From JBAZJI01 sp964596325 (GTDB lineage Bacteria > Patescibacteriota > Minisyncoccia > Minisyncoccales > JAGOPM01): 5,512 bases of DNA. The translations under genes and the position numbers were made by a program. The notes under the pieces were generated by a model. That model was not told where the DNA came from. It saw nothing but the letters and a program-made list of their open reading frames with translations, and searched no databases. Below are positions 1-5,512 of the stretch, one piece after another. The stretch covers positions 1 through 5,512 of the forward strand of contig CAZQSQ010000031.1 in NCBI GenBank assembly GCA_964596325.1, written 5' to 3'. How positions within the stretch are numbered: the first letter of the stretch is position 1; each line of letters begins with the position of its first letter.

Positions 1-993
1 AACCCCAAACGTTTTCATGCTCCTTTGGTGGAAATGAAGCAACAAATTGACCGGCACATCAAAGAAAGAAACGTCCAAACGATTTCTATTGCCGGCGGAG
101 AGCCGCTTTTATATCCGCAAATTCTAGATTTGGTCCGCTACGCCTCATCTTTGGGCCTAAAAGTGATGATCTACACCAATGCCGTGGCCCTGAACAAGGA
201 AGGGCTTATCCGCCTAAAGGAGGCCGGGGCAACAAAAATAGTAATCCATATCGATAGATTCCAAAACCGCCCCGAAGGGAAAAATGAAAAACAATTACTC
301 TCACTGCGGGAAAAATTTTGCTCCATGTTCAGGGAAGTCCCGGGTATCGGGTTGGGGTTTATCCAACCGATATCAAAAGATAGTTTGGCCGATTTGGACA
401 TTTTAATCCCTTATTATCAAAAAAATTCCGACATAATCAGTTTGCTGGTTTTTACGCTCTATAAAAATATTCTCTGGGATGAAAAAACAGAAAAGGCCAT
501 TGATACAAATATATCGCTCAACGATATCATCGAACGATTAAGCTCAATTTATAACTATCGCCCCTGCTCAATATTGAAAAATACAGGCAGCGGAAAAGAG
601 CCGACTTGGGTTTTCTCTATGAACCTTCTTTCTAACGGCCGATCACTTGGCTCTTTTGATTCGCAAATGGCTCAAACTCTCGGCCAAAGGTATTATGCCA
701 AAAAAAATAGGTATTTATTTATTACTCTAAAACATATTTTTCCAAAAAATGCTTTTATAAAATTTTTTCCCAATCCCTCAACTACCAGGGCCCTGTTAAA
801 CTACTGGCGCTTGGTTTTATTGGGAAAAATTCCGCCATTTTCAAAAGTTCACATGCAAACCACACTGCTTTTGCGAGGGCCAAATAAAACTAATAATGGT
901 TGGGACTTATGCGCCGGTTGCCCTGACGCCATGTATCAGGAAGGTAAGCTCGTGCCCTCCTGTATCTTGGAATATTTACGTAACAATGAATGA
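1..993 (+). CDS. Radical SAM protein, 5'-truncated by window edge
   Basis: The frame is open from base 1, so the true start and N-terminus lie upstream; 330 residues are visible. The TTG at 25 is only an apparent start. The segment TISIAGGEPLLYP (79-117) carries the GGEP motif that contacts the amino group of S-adenosylmethionine in radical SAM enzymes. It is followed by the usual helix and strand GLKVMIYTNAVAL and then KIVIHID. The CxxxCxxC motif that binds the 4Fe-4S cluster usually lies some 35-45 residues before GGEP and would therefore fall just outside the window. Near the C-terminus there is a compact motif, CxxCPDA...GKLVPSC (910-963), with three Cys that could bind an auxiliary Fe-S cluster. 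The stop TGA (991-993) overlaps the next gene by 8 nt. As a member of the superfamily it should perform 5'-deoxyadenosyl radical chemistry. The substrate is unknown, but the context suggests a lipid or prenylated compound. The superfamily call is secure; the subfamily is not resolved. Confidence 0.85.
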   Translation, partial: NPKRFHAPLVEMKQQIDRHIKERNVQTISIAGGEPLLYPQILDLVRYASSLGLKVMIYTNAVALNKEGLIRLKEAGATKIVIHIDRFQNRPEGKNEKQLLSLREKFCSMFREVPGIGLGFIQPISKDSLADLDILIPYYQKNSDIISLLVFTLYKNILWDEKTEKAIDTNISLNDIIERLSSIYNYRPCSILKNTGSGKEPTWVFSMNLLSNGRSLGSFDSQMAQTLGQRYYAKKNRYLFITLKHIFPKNAFIKFFPNPSTTRALLNYWRLVLLGKIPPFSKVHMQTTLLLRGPNKTNNGWDLCAGCPDAMYQEGKLVPSCILEYLRNNE

Positions 994-2077
994 TATTTGG
1001 AAAAATTCGATTCACTACAGCCAATGCTGGGAAGATCCCGACATTCTTCGCCAAGCCCTGAAATTAAACGAAGCCAGCCGCGTGCTCTCTATTACTTCGG
1101 GCGGGTGCAATACTCTAACTTTGCTTTTAGATAATCCGAAAGAAATTATTGCTATCGATGCAAACCCGGCCCAAAACAGCTTACTAGAATTGAAAATTTC
1201 AGCCATAGAGCAATTAAAATATCACCAATGCCTGAGCTTTTTAGGAGCGGCCCCCAGCTCTGACCGCCTGCAAATATATAAAAATAACCTGCGCCCTAAT
1301 TTAAGCCGGAGCGCCAAGCAGTTTTGGGACAAAAATGAAAAGCTAGTCGAACGAGGAGTGATCCATTGCGGAAAGCTCGAAAAATATTTTGCACTATTTC
1401 GAAAAATAATAATTCCCGCCTCAATAAAAGGAAAGAATTTGGAGAAAATTTTCCAAATTCATGACCCGGGAGAAAGAAAAAAATATTACGACACAAAGTG
1501 TTCAGGTTACCTTTGGCGCCTATTTTTTACGAGTTTTTTTGGCGAAGGTTCCATGAAGTCACTTGGGCGCAACCGTGAACTTTTCAGACACAACAATGTT
1601 TGCGACCTTGGCAAACACTACTTGGATTTATTTGAAAGGATTATCACCTCTCAAAATCTGCCCCAGAATTTTTTCCTTGATTATATAATTACCGGATCGT
1701 ACAAAGACACGATACTGCCCTCCTATCTCCTTGAGAATAACTATCCAATAATAAAAACCCGCCTAGAAAGGATAAAAATCGTCACCAGCGATATTGGCAG
1801 CTATCTGGCACAGGCACCGGATAATTACATTTCACAATTCAATCTTTCGGATGTTTTCGAACCATCAACCGATAGCGAAACAAAAAGAATTTTTGAACAA
1901 GTTTGGCGCTCGGGCCAGCCAGGCGGAACTTTGGCCTTTTGGAATAATCTCGTGCCCAGATTTGTGCCTACGGCTTTAGCCGAAAAACTTCCCTTTGATG
2001 CTGCAGCCACCAGATTAAAAAAAGAAGACCGTGTTTTCTTTTACGGCAATTTTTTCATTAACCATATAAAAAAATAA
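986..2077 (+). CDS. DUF3419/BtaA-like S-adenosylmethionine 3-amino-3-carboxypropyl transferase
   Basis: This 363-residue protein belongs to the DUF3419 (BtaA) family. Characterised members move the 3-amino-3-carboxypropyl group of S-adenosylmethionine onto diacylglycerol, giving diacylglyceryl-homoserine, the precursor of betaine lipids. Visible hallmarks are HYSQCWEDPDIL near the start (residues 10-21), the SAM-site loop LSITSGGCN (34-42), AIDANPAQNSLLELK (56-70), a middle segment with SLGRNRELFRH (192-202), and NYISQFNLSDVFE (280-291) with PGGTLAFWN (312-320). The ATG at 986 is chosen because family homology begins within ten residues of it. An in-frame ATG at 896 would add 30 unrelated residues and overlap the upstream gene by 98 nt. 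There is only a weak GGAA at 969-972, so translation is probably coupled to the upstream gene. Length is somewhat below that of BtaA proteins as I recall them (about 400). Family membership is strong. The acceptor is inferred and need not be diacylglycerol. No BtaB-type N-methyltransferase is visible in the window. Confidence 0.85.
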   Translation: MNDIWKNSIHYSQCWEDPDILRQALKLNEASRVLSITSGGCNTLTLLLDNPKEIIAIDANPAQNSLLELKISAIEQLKYHQCLSFLGAAPSSDRLQIYKNNLRPNLSRSAKQFWDKNEKLVERGVIHCGKLEKYFALFRKIIIPASIKGKNLEKIFQIHDPGERKKYYDTKCSGYLWRLFFTSFFGEGSMKSLGRNRELFRHNNVCDLGKHYLDLFERIITSQNLPQNFFLDYIITGSYKDTILPSYLLENNYPIIKTRLERIKIVTSDIGSYLAQAPDNYISQFNLSDVFEPSTDSETKRIFEQVWRSGQPGGTLAFWNNLVPRFVPTALAEKLPFDAAATRLKKEDRVFFYGNFFINHIKK

Positions 2078-2079
2078 TG
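2075..2079 (+). promoter_or_regulatory. TAATG stop-start overlap (translational coupling)
   Basis: The TAA stop of the BtaA-like gene and the ATG of the UbiA-like gene share one base. The bases just upstream are A/T-only and offer no Shine-Dalgarno sequence, so the membrane enzyme is probably translated by ribosomes that have just finished the transferase. That would tie the amounts of the two proteins together. The overlap is seen directly; the coupling is inferred. Confidence 0.6.
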
Positions 2080-2931
2080 GGCTCACTTGCAAAAAAATTT
2101 TATCAATATCAGAAAGAACGCTTCCCCTTGGCCTTCATTTCAATCACAACTTTAAGCGTAATATTTAGCTCTTTTGCCGTTCTTAACTCCCAACTATCGT
2201 GGCCGAGTACCCTCGCCTGTTATTTTGCCGTCTTGTCATATTTATTGCATATCAGGCTGATTGACGACCAGCGCGACCTTGAACACGACAATCTCCACCA
2301 CAATAATAATGCTTTGCAAACTGGGGTAATCAATCTTTCCGAAATCAAACAGTTGGATATTTTTACCCTTGTGATATTTTTTGTCTGCTCGATATTTTTA
2401 GGCACTAAAGCCGGACTCTTAGCCATTGGCGTAGCCATATTCACCCAATTCGCCAGCACGCCAATGATGATGGGCCTTAAAAAGTATATGCTGACTTATA
2501 ATATTTTTAATACCATCCAAGCGGCCCTCCTACAAATCTTTATTTATTATTCTTTTTCTAATAACATTGCCATAGCTTCTCTACCCTTCGCTCACCTGGC
2601 TTTTGTTTACCTCTCAACCTTTAACCTGGATATCCTGCGCGGCAGCCAATCGCCGGAAGAAAACCATTCCGGAAAAGATTCCTACACTTGGCGTTTCGGT
2701 TTCGCCAAATCATTGGCTTTAGGCGCGTTTTTTGAAATTATCATTTTTATTTTATTTTTATTTATTTGCAAATTTAACCTTCTGGCTTTACTTGGAGCGA
2801 CAACGACAGCAATACTTCTAACGATTTTGTGGCAATACAGAAAAAATTATAAATTATTTAATTTGCTGCTCGTCGGCAAAATGGCTAATTACGCCACCCT
2901 CAATTTCCTTATTTATTTTTCACTCCGATGA
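2077..2931 (+). CDS. UbiA-superfamily membrane prenyltransferase
   Basis: This 284-residue protein is very hydrophobic, with about nine likely membrane segments (roughly residues 17-37, 43-60, 94-107, 110-127, 143-160, 164-185, 208-230, 232-252 and 264-282). The loop after the second segment reads RLIDDQRDLEHD (60-71). This matches the first Asp-rich motif of UbiA enzymes, NDxxDxxxD, with Asp in place of Asn; that motif binds Mg2+ and the prenyl diphosphate. The second expected motif, after the sixth segment, is altered: LDILRGSQSPEENHSGKDSY (184-203) followed by TWRFG. D185, E194/E195 and D201 are the remaining acidic residues. The length fits the family (about 280-300). The start ATG shares its A with the TAA stop of the previous gene and no Shine-Dalgarno site is visible, which points to termination-reinitiation. 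Family function is transfer of an isoprenoid chain to an acceptor in the membrane. Donor and acceptor are unknown here. A lipid or quinone-like acceptor is equally possible. Confidence 0.8.
   Translation: MGSLAKKFYQYQKERFPLAFISITTLSVIFSSFAVLNSQLSWPSTLACYFAVLSYLLHIRLIDDQRDLEHDNLHHNNNALQTGVINLSEIKQLDIFTLVIFFVCSIFLGTKAGLLAIGVAIFTQFASTPMMMGLKKYMLTYNIFNTIQAALLQIFIYYSFSNNIAIASLPFAHLAFVYLSTFNLDILRGSQSPEENHSGKDSYTWRFGFAKSLALGAFFEIIIFILFLFICKFNLLALLGATTTAILLTILWQYRKNYKLFNLLLVGKMANYATLNFLIYFSLR
2928..2931 (+). promoter_or_regulatory. ATGA stop-start overlap (translational coupling)
   Basis: The start ATG of the dikinase overlaps the TGA stop of the UbiA-like gene by four bases. The upstream stretch is T-rich with no purine-rich ribosome binding site, again favouring reinitiation by the same ribosome. 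The same four-base arrangement recurs at 5171-5174 between the dikinase and the GNAT-like gene. Confidence 0.6.
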
Positions 2932-5174
2932 ATGGAAACAAATCAAAATCATTGGAAGTTTTATTGCGCCATGGCCTACCAGTCCCAGCCTTTGTAACTG
3001 TGGACTCTGATAATTTTACCCTCCAAACAATCTCTGCCCTGCTCGAAAAACAATTTAAGAGCTGCCAATATTTTGCAGTGCGTTCCTCTGCCCATGGCGA
3101 AGATTCACAAAATACATCCTGTGCCGGAAAATATTATTCCGCGACCGGAGCAACAAGGCAGCAAGTCTTTCAAGAGTGTCAAAAAGTTTTAGCCTCTTAT
3201 GCCGGAAGTAAAGGTGGGATAATAATCCAAGAATTTATCAGTTGCGAAAAATCCGGAGTGATTTTCTCTAATGCCGGCCAAAACTTATCGGTTGTTAATG
3301 CCAATTTCGGCCTCTGCGAATCGGTGGTCCAAGGTAAAAATTGCGATCAATTCGTTTTGATGCGCTCGGGAAAAATTCTCAGAGAAAGGGTTGTCAAGGA
3401 AAAAAAATTCATCTCTCTGGAAGCGGGCCGCAAAGTATGCTCCCAATCAGAAAACAAAACTCTTTCCGAGAAAGAGCTCAAGCTAATATTATCAGCCGCT
3501 CTTGAAATCGAAAGAATATTTTCCGCCCCCCAAGATATTGAATGGGGCTTAAAAAACAATCAACTCTATATTTTCCAAGCGCGCCCTATCACAAAAAATA
3601 TTTTTTCCGAAGAATTGGAATATTTTGACAGTGCCAATATATCAGAAAGCTACTCGGGAATTGTGCTGCCGCTTACCTGCTCATTTGCCTCTTTGGCTTA
3701 TGAGGTAATATATAAAAATTTGATTAAGTATTCTGGCGGCGATCAACGCATGATGGCTAAGCATGAAAAGATATTCCAAAGCCTTTTAGGCTTTCACTAT
3801 GGCCGAATGTATTACAATATGGGTAACTGGTATAAAATGATGGCTTTTATACCCGGGTATGAAAGGAACAAAGGGAACTTCGAATTAATGATAAGCAGTA
3901 ACGTTAAGGAAGGCTGCCAAGCAGAAATCGCACCTTCCCCTTTGCTCAAAATTTCCTACCCACTAATTCTGCTTGGTAAATCTATTTTTCATCCGATTAA
4001 TATCGCTTTATTTGAAAATAGAACCCGAAAACTCATTCGCCAAGCCAATGCAAAGCTTGACGCAACCCAAGAGCTTAAGCCCTTAATCGATTTTTATCAC
4101 AAGCTAAGAGACAGTCTTCTCAAGGATTGGCACATCGCAATAGAAAATGACTTTTTAACCATGACTCTTTTTGGGGCGCTACAAAAAAGCCTCAAAAACC
4201 AGCCGCTCGGGGACAAAATATCCTTTCATAATGTTAGCGCCCAACAGGTTGAAGAGCTTACCAAGCTAGCCGCTCTCATCAAAGCCAAGCCAGAATTATC
4301 AAAAGTAGTAGCTGAAAATAATGAAAGAGATTTTAATCGCCTAATAACCCTTTATCCCGAAATTAAACTCGCAATCCAAAACTATAAACAAAAATACCAA
4401 GGAAGGTCTGCCAGCGACCTCAAACTTGAATCCCCGGACTTAAACGACGACTTTTCTTCCTTCGCCAAGCTCATTAATCTCTACGCCCGCCAAGGGGAGA
4501 TTCTCAGAAAAGGCGATAATAATTCTAACTCTCTTAGCTTGCTGATTTTTCTTTTTAAGAAAGCCGCCCAAACAAGAGAAACCCAGCGCCTGTTACGCTC
4601 AAACGTTTTTGCCATCTTCAAAAAATTGTTCAGAAAAATCGGCTCCACCATGCAGGCCGAGGGCCTATTAGAAAACCCTGATGATATTTTTTATTTTCAA
4701 CTTGAAGAGATAAGCAATCCACCCGCTAAAATCAAAGAACTCATCAAGCGCCGAAAAGAACAATATGCCGCCTATCATTCTTTAGTCCCACAAAAATACT
4801 TTGCCATAACCAGTGATGAGCTTGCCCCATTGGAAAAAAATTCTCCGCATTGCGATAAAAAAATATTCGCCCTGCCCTGCTCGCCGGGGAAAATCTCCGG
4901 AAGGATAAAAATTTTCCATGAATTCGAACTGCCCCAAAATATTGATTTTGATATCGCCGTGGCCAAAAATACCGACCCGGGCTGGACGCCTCTTTTCGGC
5001 TTGGTAAAGGGGCTAATAGTGGAAAATGGGGGTATGCTTTCGCATGCGGCAATCGTTTCCCGCGAGCTGGGTATTCCGGCTGTTATTGGCGCCGAAAACG
5101 CGCTTAACATATTAAAAAACGGGCAAGTCGTGGAAATTAATGGTAATATAGGAGAGATATCCGTAATACAATGA
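2928..5174 (+). CDS. PEP-synthase-related dikinase with rifampin-phosphotransferase-like architecture
   Basis: This 748-residue protein has three parts. Residues 1-225 form an ATP-grasp-like nucleotide-binding domain, with GNKSKSLEVLLRHGLPVPAF at 3-22, FAVRSSAHGEDS at 49-60, IIIQEF at 98-103, SGVIF, a NANFGLCESVVQG strand and DIEWGL...YIFQARPIT to 222. Residues 228-640 form a large mostly helical domain with GRSASDLKLESPDL (492-505) and NPDDIFYFQLEEI (583-595), as in PEP-synthase-like dikinases. Residues 648-748 form the swivelling phosphohistidine domain, with SPGKISGR, TDPGWTPLF (682-690) and GGMLSHAAIVSRELGIPAV (701-719), in which H706 is the predicted phospho-carrier. The protein ends there: the C-terminal TIM barrel that binds PEP/pyruvate in PpsA and PPDK is absent. 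This order is that of rifampin phosphotransferase, where the middle domain binds the acceptor. It should split ATP into AMP and Pi and pass the beta-phosphate through the His to an unknown hydroxyl. The ATP domain is shorter than usual. The start overlaps the previous stop as ATGA. The architecture is clear; the substrate is not. Confidence 0.85.
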   Translation: MNGNKSKSLEVLLRHGLPVPAFVTVDSDNFTLQTISALLEKQFKSCQYFAVRSSAHGEDSQNTSCAGKYYSATGATRQQVFQECQKVLASYAGSKGGIIIQEFISCEKSGVIFSNAGQNLSVVNANFGLCESVVQGKNCDQFVLMRSGKILRERVVKEKKFISLEAGRKVCSQSENKTLSEKELKLILSAALEIERIFSAPQDIEWGLKNNQLYIFQARPITKNIFSEELEYFDSANISESYSGIVLPLTCSFASLAYEVIYKNLIKYSGGDQRMMAKHEKIFQSLLGFHYGRMYYNMGNWYKMMAFIPGYERNKGNFELMISSNVKEGCQAEIAPSPLLKISYPLILLGKSIFHPINIALFENRTRKLIRQANAKLDATQELKPLIDFYHKLRDSLLKDWHIAIENDFLTMTLFGALQKSLKNQPLGDKISFHNVSAQQVEELTKLAALIKAKPELSKVVAENNERDFNRLITLYPEIKLAIQNYKQKYQGRSASDLKLESPDLNDDFSSFAKLINLYARQGEILRKGDNNSNSLSLLIFLFKKAAQTRETQRLLRSNVFAIFKKLFRKIGSTMQAEGLLENPDDIFYFQLEEISNPPAKIKELIKRRKEQYAAYHSLVPQKYFAITSDELAPLEKNSPHCDKKIFALPCSPGKISGRIKIFHEFELPQNIDFDIAVAKNTDPGWTPLFGLVKGLIVENGGMLSHAAIVSRELGIPAVIGAENALNILKNGQVVEINGNIGEISVIQ
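5150..5156 (+). promoter_or_regulatory. Possible ribosome binding site for the GNAT-like gene
   Basis: AGGAGAG is the only good purine-rich Shine-Dalgarno-like string before any start in the window. It lies inside the end of the dikinase gene, 14 nt before the ATG at 5171, which is further than the usual 5-10 nt, and no closer in-frame start codon exists. It may help reinitiation at the ATGA overlap, or it may be chance within the codons encoding GEI near the dikinase C-terminus. Confidence 0.35.
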
Positions 5175-5512
5175 AAATAGTCGCCTTAAAAGCTGCAGCA
5201 TCCGCCTCGCCGTATTTAGAGCTTGTCCGTGAAAATTATAAAGGATACAGCCAATCTTTTCTTACCACCATCGAAAATCAATTCCAAAAAGCCTGCTCAA
5301 AAAGCGGCACTGAAAGCATTTTGGTGATGGATGATAAAAAAATATTGGCGCACGCCATTTTGGACCAAAATCCCGGAATGGGGCAAGGAATCGGATCTTT
5401 TGGGTTTTTTGAATGTATAAATGATAAGCAAGTTTGCTCTCTGCTATTTGAAAAAATATTCCAACGCGCTAGAGAAATTAACCTTAGCAAAATTCTCGGC
5501 CCCATCAACCTG
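5171..5512 (+). CDS. GNAT-like acyltransferase-family protein, 3'-truncated by window edge
   Basis: The ATG at 5171 overlaps the previous TGA as ATGA, and the frame stays open for 114 codons to the last base of the window. The visible part contains SILVMDDKKILAHAILDQNP (residues 52-71), which looks like the early beta hairpin of a GNAT fold. It is followed by GSFGFFECINDKQVCSLLFEKI and AREINLSKILGPINL. The FGFFE...D...LF...A...GP pattern resembles, from memory, a family of long (about 370-380 residue) GNAT-like proteins often annotated only as N-acetyltransferase or hypothetical. The acetyl-CoA loop, if present, would lie further on. The four-base overlap and identical strand place it in the same operon, so it may finish or modify the product of the other enzymes, for instance by N- or O-acylation; that role is inference. 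The existence of the gene is well supported by the junction and the open frame. The family call is moderate. Confidence 0.55.
   Translation, partial: MKIVALKAAASASPYLELVRENYKGYSQSFLTTIENQFQKACSKSGTESILVMDDKKILAHAILDQNPGMGQGIGSFGFFECINDKQVCSLLFEKIFQRAREINLSKILGPINL

Noticed and set aside
896..985. N-terminal extension of the BtaA-like protein from the in-frame ATG at 896
   Set aside because: The extra 30 residues lie inside the conserved Cys-rich end of the radical SAM gene, show no family similarity and would give a 98-nt overlap; family homology starts just after the ATG at 986.
991..993. TGA read as an amino acid (code 25 or code 4 lineage)
   Set aside because: TGA falls exactly at the end of three genes where the next start overlaps, and no in-frame TGA interrupts any conserved gene, so TGA acts as stop here.
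986..2077. Naming the DUF3419 gene btaA outright
   Set aside because: Family motifs are strong, but no btaB is visible and the neighbours are unusual, so the acceptor is uncertain.
4744..5110. Two antisense open frames (4744-5052 and 4775-5110, minus strand)
   Set aside because: They lie opposite the conserved phosphohistidine domain of the dikinase, have no recognisable domain and are explained by the codon bias of the sense gene.
2928..5174. Naming the dikinase ppsA (PEP synthase)
   Set aside because: The C-terminal PEP/pyruvate-binding barrel is missing, so the PpsA reaction cannot be assumed.
5278..5508. Antisense open frame opposite the GNAT-like gene
   Set aside because: The sense frame is in operon phase with an ATGA junction and has family-like motifs; the antisense product has no recognisable features.
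1..5512. CRISPR array, tRNA, insertion sequence, terminator hairpin or promoter
   Set aside because: There is no intergenic sequence, and I saw no spaced repeats, inverted-repeat ends, tRNA-like cloverleaf or GC-rich hairpin followed by a T run.

Overview
The window is a piece of one tightly packed, five-gene plus-strand operon from an AT-rich genome. Each gene overlaps the next by 8, 1, 4 and 4 nt, so there is no intergenic DNA at all. Both edge genes are cut by the window: the first lacks its 5' end and the last lacks its 3' end. I see no RNA genes, mobile elements, repeats, CRISPR array, promoter or terminator.

Organism: the DNA is AT-rich, the proteins are rich in Lys, Ile, Asn and Phe, most junctions lack a clear Shine-Dalgarno site, and the genes are maximally compact. 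This fits an uncultivated bacterium, perhaps of the Patescibacteria/CPR type, but nothing here fixes the phylum. TGA ends three of the four complete gene ends, in each case exactly at an overlap with the next start, so codes that read TGA as an amino acid are unlikely.

Layout: (1) 1-993, C-terminal part of a radical SAM protein with a GGEP motif and a terminal Cys motif. (2) 986-2077, a DUF3419/BtaA-like S-adenosylmethionine-dependent 3-amino-3-carboxypropyl transferase, the family that makes diacylglyceryl-homoserine for betaine lipids. (3) 2077-2931, an integral-membrane UbiA-superfamily prenyltransferase with a DDxxDxxxD motif and an altered second motif. (4) 2928-5174, a PEP-synthase-related dikinase with an N-terminal ATP-binding domain, a large middle domain and a C-terminal phosphohistidine domain. 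It lacks the PEP/pyruvate TIM barrel, so its architecture resembles rifampin phosphotransferase rather than PpsA. (5) 5171-5512, the N-terminal part of a GNAT-like protein.

How they may work together (inference): two SAM enzymes, a prenyltransferase and an ATP-driven phosphotransferase, translated as one coupled unit, look like a pathway that builds or decorates a membrane lipid or prenylated metabolite. The BtaA-like enzyme could add an aminocarboxypropyl (homoserine) group, UbiA an isoprenoid chain and the dikinase a phosphate, while the radical SAM enzyme modifies an unreactive carbon. I know of no characterised pathway with this exact gene set. It is the candidate undescribed system in this window.
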